The notes under the pieces: generated by a model
What the model was told of the DNA's origin: nothing
The model's database searches: none
The model's input: the letters and a program-made list of their open reading frames with translations, nothing else
IMG/VR virus record: IMGVR_UViG_3300006810_008231
Coordinates: 1-48,111 of that record
Source: a virus
DNA: 48,111 bases
Strand: one strand, 5' to 3'
In this document: in pieces, positions 1-8,747 of the stretch
Layout: each line of letters begins with the position of its first letter
Numbering within the stretch: the stretch's first letter is position 1
Program-made: the position numbers and the translations under genes

Positions 1-844
1 TAAAGCCTAATTTATTTTCTGCTAGATCTGTATTTAAACACCGTCTTGGCTGACCGTCTGGCTTAGAACTATCAAAGAATATAGCCCCCTTAAATCCCAT
101 AAGATTTGCAATCATTTCTGCCAAGTCTATAATCTTAATTTCTCTACCAGTGCCAACATTGATTGGATCTGGCCCGACATCTTTTTCTATTGCCAGTTTG
201 ATAGCTTCTGCACAATCTGGAGCATACAAGAATTCCCTCGACGCTTCGCCTGTTCCCCATAGAGTAACATCTTCATTATTCTTAATCGCCTCGTGGAATT
301 TCAATATAAGAGCAGGTATAACATGACTGGACGTTAAATTGAAATGGTCATAAGGCCCGTACATGTTTACAGGAATTAAATTAACTCCGTTAAATCCATA
401 TTGACAGTGATATGTCTCTACTAACTTCATCAAGGTTTTCTTAGCAATGCCGTATGGCGCATTAGTTTCTTCTGGATAGCCATTCCATAAATCTTCTTCT
501 TTAAACGGCACCTGTGTGAACTTTGGGTACGCACAAACCGTTCCTAATAGAATGAACTTTTTGATATTGATTGTTCTAGCGGCCTCTATGAGATTCGCCC
601 CCATGATTAGATTGTCATACATAAACTTACCGGGATTTTCTCTGTTGGCAAGAATGCCGCCAACGCTACCGGCTGCATGTACAATAACATCAGGTAAAAA
701 ATGGTCGAGTGCTTGATATACTTTTTGCTGATTTCTTAAATCCCAAAACTGAGACCCCGTACCACAAACTTCATAGTCTTGTTCTAATACTGGTTTCAGA
801 TTTTGCCCCAAAAAACCAGTTGCGCCTGTTAGTAATATTTTCAT
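1..844 (-). CDS. fcl: GDP-L-fucose synthase, 3' end cut by window edge
   Basis: NAD(P)-dependent short-chain dehydrogenase/reductase that would convert GDP-4-keto-6-deoxy-mannose to GDP-L-fucose, the donor for fucosylated glycans. I translated 281 codons from the ATG at 844; the gene runs off the window at base 1. A Rossmann GxxGxxG lies at residues 7-13 (GATGFLG), the catalytic Tyr/Lys pair is YGIAK at 131-135, and the stretches GTVCAYPKF and SSHVIPALI match the family, including its conserved Cys and His. The downstream motif SSKPDGQPRR is also typical. The ATG overlaps the stop of the upstream methyltransferase gene (ATGA), so the two are probably translationally coupled. The partner enzyme Gmd is not in the window. 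Family assignment is firm; the glycan it serves is unknown. Confidence 0.93.
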   Translation of the reverse strand, partial: MKILLTGATGFLGQNLKPVLEQDYEVCGTGSQFWDLRNQQKVYQALDHFLPDVIVHAAGSVGGILANRENPGKFMYDNLIMGANLIEAARTINIKKFILLGTVCAYPKFTQVPFKEEDLWNGYPEETNAPYGIAKKTLMKLVETYHCQYGFNGVNLIPVNMYGPYDHFNLTSSHVIPALILKFHEAIKNNEDVTLWGTGEASREFLYAPDCAEAIKLAIEKDVGPDPINVGTGREIKIIDLAEMIANLMGFKGAIFFDSSKPDGQPRRCLNTDLAENKLGF

Positions 845-1308
845 AGTACTTTCATAGCTCCAAAATCTTTTCCTAGGTAAACAGTTGAATGCTTTAATAT
901 CGTTAAGAGCGATGTAAAAAGATGCAATTCACCGTAGCGATGAGTGTCGTCACAGATTACCCACTTATCTTTAAAATTTCCAAATAAATCTAAGTGATTG
1001 AGTACTGGAGATCTATTTCCTTCCCCAATGGGTCCGTCGATCAAAACTGCGTCATATTCGTATTCTTCTGGAAGGTTTGATTTTAATACATCTACATCGT
1101 ACCACCCATTTTTAATCGGGGCGTGTATATAGGTAGAATCAAAGGCTCCTACATACTGAGCGTTGTGTTCTATTGAGTACATTTTGTAGTGCTTAGATAG
1201 GTTTTGTGTGCTCCCAGCTCCAGACCCAAACTCTAAGAGAGACCCTTTTGGAACAATGTCGAGTATGAAACGATACAACTCTTCAGATATATTAGATCCT
1301 CCAAACAT
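841..1308 (-). CDS. Class I SAM-dependent methyltransferase-like protein
   Basis: A 155-residue protein with a motif I-like glycine loop (LLEFGSGAGST, residues 24-34), an acidic residue after the second strand (SIEHN), and a motif IV-like strand (AVLIDGPIGEG, residues 87-97). This is the order of a Rossmann methyltransferase. It is short for the family, with a minimal C-terminal part. It sits among glycosyltransferase genes, so a sugar or glycan acceptor is plausible but not shown. It overlaps fcl downstream by four bases and shares one base with the stop of the upstream gene (TAATG). The ATG at 1308 is the natural coupled start. Confidence 0.7.
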   Translation of the reverse strand: MFGGSNISEELYRFILDIVPKGSLLEFGSGAGSTQNLSKHYKMYSIEHNAQYVGAFDSTYIHAPIKNGWYDVDVLKSNLPEEYEYDAVLIDGPIGEGNRSPVLNHLDLFGNFKDKWVICDDTHRYGELHLFTSLLTILKHSTVYLGKDFGAMKVL

Positions 1309-2066
1309 TAAATTTCCTCCAAGTATGTCTCTATATTCTTATACCAGTCTTTATGTTGCGAATAAGGTCTCGCTCCATGTGCTTCAAAATAATCTAAAGG
1401 GTTGTAATCATTTCCGCGCTCCACTCTATCAAGCCTGCCATGCAACTCGCCCTTGTAATTTTTATTATTATATTCGGACCTCTTGATCTTACACACATGT
1501 TCGTGCCCGCTTTTTTCTAACATTAGCTTCAGTAACGATTCGTCTGAGAAAAGAGAAAAGTGAGTTCTAATGTTACACTTGGATTCTGTTATTTCGTATA
1601 GACTTTCTATCCAATTTTTATAATCGAGACCTTTAGGGTTAACTATCTTCTCCCATACCAATTGATGTGCGCATGTTTTGTCCATTGGCCATTTTCCTAT
1701 GTTTGGATGAGTGGAATATACTGGATGGTCGTATCCCCACTGTACCAACTCGTTCTTCTTTGCCCTGTCTAACACCTCAAAAAATCCGCCGTCGAGTGGT
1801 ATCATATCTACATCCACCACTATACTGTGTCCATCTAATTGAGTAGCTAAATACATTCTTGTAATCTTAGCTTGAATTCCAGAATCTATATTGTTATCTC
1901 TTGGGAACGTAATATACGGATTCGGGTCTTCATCGTAGTTTCCCTCTATAACTCCAACCGTGGGTTCTATATTATAAAGTTTCGTCCAAGCACGACGAAA
2001 TAAAGGTAAAACCTCTGTGTATTCTGGGCGATCATTGACAACTGTTATTATATTGTTTATTTTCAT
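1308..2066 (-). CDS. Putative GT-A fold glycosyltransferase
   Basis: A 252-residue protein with an N-terminal strand (INNIITVVND) and the acidic signature IVVDVDMIPLDGG (residues 82-94), which looks like the DxD metal/nucleotide-sugar site of GT-A glycosyltransferases. I cannot place it in a numbered family. No signal peptide or membrane segment is seen, so it should act in the cytoplasm. Start and stop overlap both neighbours (ATGA upstream, TAATG downstream), placing it in the glycan operon. The DxD motif and the context are the only support for the function. Confidence 0.6.
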   Translation of the reverse strand: MKINNIITVVNDRPEYTEVLPLFRRAWTKLYNIEPTVGVIEGNYDEDPNPYITFPRDNNIDSGIQAKITRMYLATQLDGHSIVVDVDMIPLDGGFFEVLDRAKKNELVQWGYDHPVYSTHPNIGKWPMDKTCAHQLVWEKIVNPKGLDYKNWIESLYEITESKCNIRTHFSLFSDESLLKLMLEKSGHEHVCKIKRSEYNNKNYKGELHGRLDRVERGNDYNPLDYFEAHGARPYSQHKDWYKNIETYLEEI

Positions 2067-2905
2067 TTACACAACTCCAGTATTGTTTGTGCTCTATTTT
2101 TATACGTATGATAATTCTTTGCTAAATTGTATCCTTCCTTAGCGAGATCTTCTCGAAGGTGATCGTTTTCGAGTGCATATTTGGCTTTATTGATCATTTC
2201 CGTTGTGTTGCTGTAAGTAAGACAGTTTACTCCATCTTTTATTCCAAGTGGCCCATATGCTGGATGTGCAGAGGTTAAAAGCATTGTATGGCAACCCATT
2301 GTCTCGAAATTTCTATAGTTGACATCTACCCCAATATTAGCATTCCAATGCACCAGATAGGAATTGACTGCTTCAACCATATTCGGCCCGATAACAAATT
2401 CATCAAATCTAAACCGTGGAAAGTTAGCCTTCAACATATCAATGTAAGGCTTCCTATTTACAACATTGCCACAAAAACCAATTCCGTGGCTCTTGTAATA
2501 CATCGTTTCTAATGGGTAAATAATAGTGTCGTCGTAGCAATTTGGAAGCCAACAATCCTTCTCTGCAAATATTGAGGAAGCATGTAGAACCTTGTCAAAT
2601 CCATACTGTTCATAGACTCGCGACCCCTTGCAGTGTGCATCAATTGCCCAGATAAATTTTTTAGTGTGTATCCTACTTATGTCTGGCATCCAGTCCCAGT
2701 TTTCAATAGAAAACACTAGATCGAAGTGACTGAAGTATTGGTCATACATTCGCCGGTCTGGGTTTGGATCGAAACCATCGTGACCCTTACCCCAAATGTC
2801 TACTTTAGCACCATGATGCTCAAAACCACGCTTGAGACAAAAGCACTCTCTAAAATTTCTGTTTAGGTCATGGTGACCGTTTTCTTGTATAATTAAGATT
2901 TTCAT
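2063..2905 (-). CDS. CgeB-like GT-B glycosyltransferase
   Basis: A 280-residue protein whose last 90 residues match the glycosyltransferase group 1 type 2 domain seen in CgeB-like proteins. This includes the segment NYRNFETMGCHTMLLTSA, then DGVNCLTYSNTTEMINKAK and a helical tail with the NYHTYKNRAQTIL pattern. The N-terminus (MKILIIQENGHHDLNRNFRE) is a Rossmann start of a GT-B enzyme. It is on the short side for a full GT-B protein. It overlaps both neighbours by four bases in the glycan operon. Donor and acceptor are unknown. Confidence 0.75.
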   Translation of the reverse strand: MKILIIQENGHHDLNRNFRECFCLKRGFEHHGAKVDIWGKGHDGFDPNPDRRMYDQYFSHFDLVFSIENWDWMPDISRIHTKKFIWAIDAHCKGSRVYEQYGFDKVLHASSIFAEKDCWLPNCYDDTIIYPLETMYYKSHGIGFCGNVVNRKPYIDMLKANFPRFRFDEFVIGPNMVEAVNSYLVHWNANIGVDVNYRNFETMGCHTMLLTSAHPAYGPLGIKDGVNCLTYSNTTEMINKAKYALENDHLREDLAKEGYNLAKNYHTYKNRAQTILELCK

Positions 2906-3624
2906 TTGTTGTTATTCTCAAACATTCTGTGACATAAATAAATTAATTCAGGATTTATAGTATGTCTAAAGTAATAATGATAACAGCCAATATCGAATAA
3001 ATCTGTGAGGTCTTGTGCTGATTTGCAGTTTATCCTTTTCGCGTCGTTTTGTAAAGCAACATTGTGATCTGACAGGAATTTGCCTATAGAAACGTCGTCC
3101 ATTAAAACACGCCCATTGTATTCTAGTTCCGTCTTATTGTGAACGATAAGCTCTGCCACATCTCTGCTAATGATAAAACAAGACCCAGAGGCATATTTGA
3201 TACCATCGTATACACCATTTATTCCATTGTAATATCCAACTCTTGGCTTGTTGGATAAAAATTCATTGAGCAGTGACGTATTGACATAGCTGCCACAATT
3301 CGGTCTAAAAAAGTAATCCACATCTGAAATTGTATTTAAACAAAATTCCATAGCAGATATAGTCTTCCTTAGTAGGTTTTCTCTTGATTCAATGGTGTTT
3401 ACAACAATTTCATTATTATTTGTTAGCACAGCTTCGTTTGTTTCGACATCAGACACTAATGAAGGATTATGAGACTTGCCATACACTTTATAGATGTTTG
3501 ATGCATACTTAGAATTGTCGATCCAAGTATCTTCACAAGCCTTGACCATATCATGGTAGCAGCGTGTACCCTCGCAATTGTCGGAGGCCAACATTAATCC
3601 TATTATCTTATTTCCAGTATTCAT
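2902..3624 (-). CDS. Putative glycosyltransferase, GT31/Fringe-like features
   Basis: A 240-residue protein with features reminiscent of the beta-1,3-glycosyltransferase (GT31/Fringe) group: a DVDYFFRPNCGSYVN segment in the place of a DxD-bearing strand, YASGSCFIISRDVAEL resembling the conserved acceptor loop, and VLMDDVSIGKFLS resembling the catalytic ED(V)xxG motif. The first half shows a low-similarity Rossmann-like fold. Cytoplasmic, with no membrane segment. It overlaps the epimerase gene upstream by 17 bases and the CgeB-like gene downstream by four. Assignment rests on motif order only; another GT-A family is possible. Confidence 0.55.
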   Translation of the reverse strand: MNTGNKIIGLMLASDNCEGTRCYHDMVKACEDTWIDNSKYASNIYKVYGKSHNPSLVSDVETNEAVLTNNNEIVVNTIESRENLLRKTISAMEFCLNTISDVDYFFRPNCGSYVNTSLLNEFLSNKPRVGYYNGINGVYDGIKYASGSCFIISRDVAELIVHNKTELEYNGRVLMDDVSIGKFLSDHNVALQNDAKRINCKSAQDLTDLFDIGCYHYYFRHTINPELIYLCHRMFENNNK

Positions 3625-4618
3625 ATATACCCTTACTTATTTCATATTGCATAACTTTTTGCTCTCTAACTGGCTCTTTGGATGCCCATGTAAACATTTC
3701 GCATATTAACTCTTCTAAGTCTGTACTGTCCGAAAAATCAAGCTCTTGTTTTGCTAGAGTGTGATCGCAATAGGCGTGTTTCACTTCGTGTCTAGCTTCT
3801 GCGGTTTTTTTACAAACTTTTATTCCACTCTTATTTGCTGCTAAACAAACCTTGTCTGCCAACTGGTTTATAGTGTAGAATTTGTCTGCTCCAATATTAA
3901 ATGTACGCCCATTAAAATCATCTATTACCCTTTCAAGGGGTTCCATGTAATACTTTATGTCAGAAAAGGCTCTGGTCTGTTCACCGTCGCCATAAATTAG
4001 TATTGGTTCTCCAGAAAGGGCTTTTCTTATAAATATTCCAGCAACATTTCTGTATTTATCCCAAATGTTTTGACGAATCCCCATTACGTTGTGGGGTCTT
4101 ATTATTGTGTACCTCAGTCCATGTTGTTCAGCGGCAACTTTAATATCTTGCTCTATAGCATATTTGGCAATGCCGTATGGGTCAATTGGACGGGGGTTCA
4201 TTTGTTCATTAAAAGGTGAGGGTTGATCTCCATATACAGCCATTGAACTGGTGAATACCAATTTTACATCATGGTTGATGCAAGCGTTAATTATTTGTAC
4301 TGAAGATAAGATGTTGTTTGTGTAGTTAAAATGCCTAATGAACGGTGACAGTCCCTCGGCTGCGTAAGCCGCAAAGTGAAAACATACTATTGGCTTTTCT
4401 TGCTCAAAAATATCGTTTAATTGAATTTTAGCCCCGAGAGGCCAAGATAAATTGAATTCATAAAATGAAAACTTATCTGACTCTTGTGTTGGTAGGTATT
4501 CTTTATACCCGCCGCTTAAATCGTCTATTCCTATTACTTTGTACCCCCTATTGATAAGATGTCTGCTAAAATGTGAGCCTAACAATCCAGCACACCCTGT
4601 TACTATTGCTGTTTTCAT
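3608..4618 (-). CDS. NAD-dependent nucleotide-sugar epimerase/dehydratase
   Basis: A 336-residue extended SDR protein. It has the GxxGxxG loop (TGCAGLLGSHFSRHL, residues 8-22), the SSMAVYGDQ segment with catalytic Ser, and the YGIAK Tyr/Lys pair near residue 148. Length and layout suit UDP-glucose 4-epimerase-like enzymes, although dehydratases share these motifs. It would supply a nucleotide sugar to the surrounding glycosyltransferases. The final residues overlap the following glycosyltransferase gene by 17 bases and its start overlaps the gene upstream by four. Exact substrate cannot be read from sequence. Confidence 0.85.
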   Translation of the reverse strand: MKTAIVTGCAGLLGSHFSRHLINRGYKVIGIDDLSGGYKEYLPTQESDKFSFYEFNLSWPLGAKIQLNDIFEQEKPIVCFHFAAYAAEGLSPFIRHFNYTNNILSSVQIINACINHDVKLVFTSSMAVYGDQPSPFNEQMNPRPIDPYGIAKYAIEQDIKVAAEQHGLRYTIIRPHNVMGIRQNIWDKYRNVAGIFIRKALSGEPILIYGDGEQTRAFSDIKYYMEPLERVIDDFNGRTFNIGADKFYTINQLADKVCLAANKSGIKVCKKTAEARHEVKHAYCDHTLAKQELDFSDSTDLEELICEMFTWASKEPVREQKVMQYEISKGIYEYWK

Positions 4619-5247
4619 ATGGTAAACTCCGGTTGGTTTAAATGATTATAAACTTGACCAACAAAATCCTGCGAGTCAATCCTTGATGTTGGAAATGGTT
4701 TCTTCTCAAAAAATTCGTCATGAACCATAGAGTTGTCTTTTACTATTGGGTAAACCGCCTCTCTCAAGAAATTTTGGTCCACTTGATACTTGTTGTGATA
4801 TTCTTTGGTATCATAATCCTGAATCATACCTTTAATACCTTTCAGTAGCCCATTCCTACAACCCCACATCCCGCCAAGAATCTCTGTTTTGTGGTACGGG
4901 TGGTCTCTCATTATGTGAAAGTTCTTATCGCTAGCAAGCCACTCATCGACAGCAGCCCTTTCTCTAAGGCTAAGGCGAGAATCTGTATCTCTAGAAATCA
5001 TTATGTCTGCATTTTCAGCGGCAAAGAATCTCCAGAACATACCGTTCCAATCTGCCCCACCCATCTCAATAACCTCTGATTTGAGATCAAGTAATTTAGA
5101 TTTGATTTCATCCGTAACATCTTCTCCGGTATAAAACCTACACGTCCAACTTGGATAAATTTCTGGGCCTAACTCGGCATTTCTAATTGCACCAATTGTA
5201 TATTTGGGATCTTGTCCCCACAAGCTAAATGATATGATTTTAGTCAT
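4615..5247 (-). CDS. Putative glycosyltransferase with RDTDSR motif
   Basis: A 210-residue protein beginning with a strand (KIISFSLWGQDPKY) and carrying IMISRDTDSRLSLRERAAV (about residues 82-100). The DTD resembles a DxD nucleotide-sugar binding site and is followed by a conserved-looking helix and HIMRDHPYH. Proteins of this shape are often annotated as hypothetical or glycosyltransferase-like; I know no firm name. It overlaps both neighbours by 4-8 bases inside the glycan operon, which supports a role in glycan synthesis. The function is inferred. Confidence 0.5.
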   Translation of the reverse strand: MTKIISFSLWGQDPKYTIGAIRNAELGPEIYPSWTCRFYTGEDVTDEIKSKLLDLKSEVIEMGGADWNGMFWRFFAAENADIMISRDTDSRLSLRERAAVDEWLASDKNFHIMRDHPYHKTEILGGMWGCRNGLLKGIKGMIQDYDTKEYHNKYQVDQNFLREAVYPIVKDNSMVHDEFFEKKPFPTSRIDSQDFVGQVYNHLNQPEFTI

Positions 5248-5959
5248 CTGTTATCCTGCATTTGGGAAACCCTCTTTTCTCTCTTTCTTTAAAAACTACG
5301 CCGTCTCTACTAGAAAAATATAATGTTTTCTTGGCAGCGTAATCATAGTCTCCAGAGTTACTATTCCCCTTTTCTCCATAATGCTCATGTTTAATAATCA
5401 CGTTATCAATATATGCCACCTTGCCAAGTCTATGCACTTCTTGTGTAAATTCATTATCACAATATAGACTTTTATAATCCGGGTGGTAGATATATCCAAA
5501 GTGGTCATATAATTTTCTACCCAGAATTGACAGAGTAATCAGGTTATTTTGAGTATAGCCATCATTGAAATGAGTACAACCATCAAGGTTTGGAAAGTGC
5601 TTAGTCATAGCCAAAGCTATCTCATCATCCCAGCCATAGTCTTGCGGTATCATATCATCAGAAGCGCACACAACAATATCAAAATCAAAATGACAATCTT
5701 CTATGTGCGCATTAATAGAACCTATTTTGTTAGTATTTCTATCAAAGTTTATTTGTCCATCTAAATAGTGATACCCATAGATTAGATCAGCTATTTGCCG
5801 CTTGATATGAGATGAATTCATTGTATCGTCATCTACATCACAATTCACATTAAAAAATATCGAATGCTTAGAGCTTGCTAGATCTGTATATTTATGTAAA
5901 CACTTTAGGAATTTTGTCGGCCTAGCTAGCGTTGGAAATTGCACTAAAATTTTCATCAT
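5240..5959 (-). CDS. GT2-like glycosyltransferase
   Basis: A 239-residue protein resembling GT-A family 2 enzymes. It starts MKILVQFPTLARPTKFLKCL (after an initial Met), has an N-terminal nucleotide-binding strand and NVNCDVDDDTMNS, then DIVVCASDDMIPQDYGWDDE, where SDD is a DxD-like acidic site and the DYGWDDE loop is typical of GT2-like families. No transmembrane segment. The first of two adjacent Met codons (5959) overlaps the upstream stop by four bases. It belongs to the glycan operon; sugar donor unknown. Confidence 0.65.
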   Translation of the reverse strand: MMKILVQFPTLARPTKFLKCLHKYTDLASSKHSIFFNVNCDVDDDTMNSSHIKRQIADLIYGYHYLDGQINFDRNTNKIGSINAHIEDCHFDFDIVVCASDDMIPQDYGWDDEIALAMTKHFPNLDGCTHFNDGYTQNNLITLSILGRKLYDHFGYIYHPDYKSLYCDNEFTQEVHRLGKVAYIDNVIIKHEHYGEKGNSNSGDYDYAAKKTLYFSSRDGVVFKEREKRGFPKCRITDD

Positions 5960-6801
5960 ATACTTCCTATCATTTGTTCAAACACATTATTATTGATATC
6001 TACGCCGAGTTTAGATAGCAGTCTTTGTGTCCGACTAATACAGGTATGCTTAGGTTTAATTTGTTCCTGTATATTCCCGGTCTTAAATATTCCAGTGATG
6101 ATCTTTGACATTTTTTTCTGATCATCTGATAGTAGTCTCACATTGTCATTCACAAACATTGCGTCGAATACCAGTTGGGAGAATATGTTTTCTGGATTAC
6201 CAAAGAAACAAATCTCCTTATACTTATTATATAATGCTCCTAAAGTAGCTACGTTTCCTTCAAAATCAAATTTATCACTTTGGTATAGTCCTGTCATATG
6301 ATATGTTCTATGCCAGTCTAAATTATTCTCATAACTATAATCTAAATCTTTGTTCGTATATATTCTAATTGCGTCTAGTGTAAAATCAAGACTGTTATCT
6401 CTTGGTATAAATAAATCGGCACCCGGAAGAATGTTATGTGATTTAAAATCTTTTAGTTTTGCTTCTGGTACAGAGTCCGGAGTGTTTGTGAACACAAAGG
6501 GAACCTTTATCTTTCTGTCAATCAGTATTGTATTCAGTGTATTTGATTGACTTTCATTAAGCCCTGTAACATTTAAGACTGTATCCGTTTTAGAATGTGA
6601 TAAATATTCAATAATATCTGATGTTAGATGATTATGTCCAGCAATAAATACATCGGGCTTAAATCTATCAAATATATCATAAGTGCTTATTTGATTCTGA
6701 TTCCATAAGACGGCCTCAATTCCAATGGTTTTCATTGTCTGTTGAAAATAAATAGCCTCCGTGCTATTTCTTGACGAGTAGTTTTGTACAAGCACTTTCA
6801 T
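5956..6801 (-). CDS. Unknown protein of the glycan operon, GT-B-like N-terminus
   Basis: A 281-residue protein starting MKVLVQNYSSRNSTEAIYFQ, close in style to the neighbouring glycosyltransferases. It has alternating strands and helices, such as FKPDVFIAGHNHL and TDTVLNVTGLNESQ, and a C-terminal segment (KEICFFGNPENIFSQLVFDAM) that could be the donor-binding half of a GT-B fold. The usual E-x7-E motif is missing, so it may be a divergent or inactive glycosyltransferase. It overlaps both neighbours by four bases. I do not recognise a family. Confidence 0.45.
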   Translation of the reverse strand: MKVLVQNYSSRNSTEAIYFQQTMKTIGIEAVLWNQNQISTYDIFDRFKPDVFIAGHNHLTSDIIEYLSHSKTDTVLNVTGLNESQSNTLNTILIDRKIKVPFVFTNTPDSVPEAKLKDFKSHNILPGADLFIPRDNSLDFTLDAIRIYTNKDLDYSYENNLDWHRTYHMTGLYQSDKFDFEGNVATLGALYNKYKEICFFGNPENIFSQLVFDAMFVNDNVRLLSDDQKKMSKIITGIFKTGNIQEQIKPKHTCISRTQRLLSKLGVDINNNVFEQMIGSI

Positions 6802-7535
6802 TTGTCTAACCTCATAAGTGATTTTATGTTATGTATTTTATACGTTTTAGTCTTTGCTATTTCTACATCCTTGACTTTTACTTCTTCTATCATTCTACCA
6901 ATGGCTTCAAACAAAAACCTATTTTTAAATTCAATAGAGCTTATCATATTATGAAATAGACGTATATCATTTTCACCGTATAAATAAAATGAATCGAGCC
7001 ACTTTTTACTTTTTAAACCGAGGGATATATTTTGTATTACCTTATTATGACTAACAACTCCGATTTCAAAATCGTCTAGCTTTCTGCTTTCCTGAGTCAG
7101 TAGACAGGTTTTATTCCAATCTATTTCAGATAAATGCTGTGGAGTCACCAACAAGCTACCGTTCATTATGAAAATTCTATTGTTAACTGTATTGTTGAGT
7201 GCGATTCTAGCACTTTCACAGCAATTAGAATTCTCGTATACTTGATTCTCTACAATTCTAATGTTTACATTTTTAAATTTACTTTTTACAAAATCAAAAA
7301 CTTTCTTAGAGTCATATCCGCAACATATAATAATCTCAAAGTTAGAGAATACAGCCTTTATAGCTTCTACTTGTCTTTCTATTAAGGATTTACCATTGAT
7401 GTCAACTAATGGAATTGCCCCTTTAGATTTCATCCTGTATCCGTGGTTTTCACTTAGCAGAATGAATGTCACTAAAAAATCTTTACCTTCTCCCTTAATT
7501 CTAGGTGAAGTAATGAAGTCTTTACTTTTCCTCAT
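6798..7535 (-). CDS. Sugar-nucleotidyltransferase-like protein
   Basis: A 245-residue protein with the layout of MobA/GlmU-like NTP transferases: FILLSENHGYRMKSKGAIPL (residues 26-45) stands where the G-x-G-T/S-R-M-x(n)-K-P loop would be, followed by VDINGKSLIERQVEAIKAV and FEIIICCGYDS. The first glycine-rich part is degenerate (SENHGYRM), so activity is uncertain. IFIMNGSLLVTPQHL is a possible substrate of the metal-site strand. It would activate a sugar or alditol phosphate for the nearby transferases. Its start lies eight bases after the upstream stop. Confidence 0.6.
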   Translation of the reverse strand: MRKSKDFITSPRIKGEGKDFLVTFILLSENHGYRMKSKGAIPLVDINGKSLIERQVEAIKAVFSNFEIIICCGYDSKKVFDFVKSKFKNVNIRIVENQVYENSNCCESARIALNNTVNNRIFIMNGSLLVTPQHLSEIDWNKTCLLTQESRKLDDFEIGVVSHNKVIQNISLGLKSKKWLDSFYLYGENDIRLFHNMISSIEFKNRFLFEAIGRMIEEVKVKDVEIAKTKTYKIHNIKSLMRLDK

Positions 7536-7543
7536 TACAACTC

Positions 7544-8341
7544 CTATAGCTCAAGGTGCATTCCATTTTCTTGACATCTTTTTTTAACAGATTCAAACAT
7601 GACTTGAAAATCGTTAAACTTTAGATACTCACTACTGGCAACGTGTCTCATTATAAAGTTTGTTTCGCCAAATAGGCATCGCTGTGAAAATGTAATATAT
7701 TTCTTCATTAATGAGTTTAGATGATCATTAATTCTATCAAGCGTGCTACTTGCTATAACAGCACCACTTTCGCAAAATGCAAAGTAATGATAATTTCTAC
7801 ATTTGTTAAATGCGTCAAAATCTACTACTTCGTTAGTGCTATATGGAGCATTACATACTAATTCTATTTGATATCCCTTAGCCTTTGTTTCTTCTACTAT
7901 TCTGACAAACTCGTAGAGGTTCTCTCTTTTTCCTTTAGTAGTTATTATAATTTTAATCTTTTTTGGGTCATATTCAGATCCAACAATAGAATCAACAGTT
8001 TGTTGTACCTTGTCGTGAGTTGCCTCATTATCATATATGATAATACCAAAAGATATCTCTACTTCTTTATACGCTTTTTCAAGATATACATTTTCTCGTT
8101 CTAGTAGGTCGGCGGATTTTGCCTCATTATAATGTTTCCACTTTTCATCTCTAAATAGGTTACATAGTGAATTCACTGTATAATAAGACGCATCGTCATC
8201 TGTAGTTTTGACTACTTTTGTGCCCGCATTTCTAAATCCGTGGATGCGATTAGCAAGGCAACCTATTTGATCTTCCGAACCGTCTCTTTTCATTGAAAAT
8301 ACACAGTGCTTACAATGTGTAGTCGGTCTATTTCCTGACAC
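7544..8341 (-). CDS. Cys-rich N-terminus joined to GT2-like domain
   Basis: A 265-residue protein. The first 60 residues carry four Cys in the order CKHC (10 and 13), GC (28) and SLC (60), suggesting a zinc or iron-sulfur site. The rest resembles a GT-A domain: SFGIIIYDNEATHDKVQQTV, then KIKIIITTKGKRENL, then NYHYFAFCESGAVIASSTL, where a canonical DxD is not obvious. The start is GTG at 8341 with AGGTGA just upstream; it overlaps the preceding gene by 14 bases. The combination is unusual and I know no named family. The glycan operon context supports a transferase-like role, without proof. Confidence 0.45.
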   Translation of the reverse strand: MSGNRPTTHCKHCVFSMKRDGSEDQIGCLANRIHGFRNAGTKVVKTTDDDASYYTVNSLCNLFRDEKWKHYNEAKSADLLERENVYLEKAYKEVEISFGIIIYDNEATHDKVQQTVDSIVGSEYDPKKIKIIITTKGKRENLYEFVRIVEETKAKGYQIELVCNAPYSTNEVVDFDAFNKCRNYHYFAFCESGAVIASSTLDRINDHLNSLMKKYITFSQRCLFGETNFIMRHVASSEYLKFNDFQVMFESVKKRCQENGMHLEL

Positions 8342-8747
8342 ACTTCACCTCGCAATGTATTCCGTTAATTGTTGTAGTTTCTAGTTCTAGCCCCATTGAC
8401 TTCATTAACTCACACAGCTTATTAAAATTTAACATTGATTGATTAGTCTTAATAATACTCATAGCTTGATCTTCTGGAATACCCTGATTTAATACGCTTT
8501 TAACAAATAGGCGTAACTCAGTTCCTCCGACTGTAATTCTTCCGTTTACTCTTAGCTTACCAACTAGAGCCGCAACAGACTGTTGTATAAATTCATTAGG
8601 GATAGCGTCTAGAACATCGTTGGCAAAAATTTCTTCAGATGAATTATTAGAAACATCATCTAAACCCAAGAAGTTTCCATTAAGAAACTCTATTTTTTTA
8701 TATCCTTCAATACTTGTGTCGCCCTGTTTAACTACGTGTAGTTTCAT
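8328..8747 (-). CDS. Methyltransferase-like protein lacking the SAM loop
   Basis: A 139-residue protein resembling the second half of a class I methyltransferase: EEIFANDVLDAIPNEFI fits the region after motif II, and KLRVNGRITVGGTELRLF fits motif VI with its GG turn, followed by a helical region and a two-strand end. The glycine-rich motif I is absent and the N-terminal 30 residues are too short to hold it. It may be an inactive or accessory partner, or a truncated gene kept in the operon. It starts at ATG 8747, overlapping the upstream stop by four bases. Confidence 0.45.
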   Translation of the reverse strand: MKLHVVKQGDTSIEGYKKIEFLNGNFLGLDDVSNNSSEEIFANDVLDAIPNEFIQQSVAALVGKLRVNGRITVGGTELRLFVKSVLNQGIPEDQAMSIIKTNQSMLNFNKLCELMKSMGLELETTTINGIHCEVKCVRK

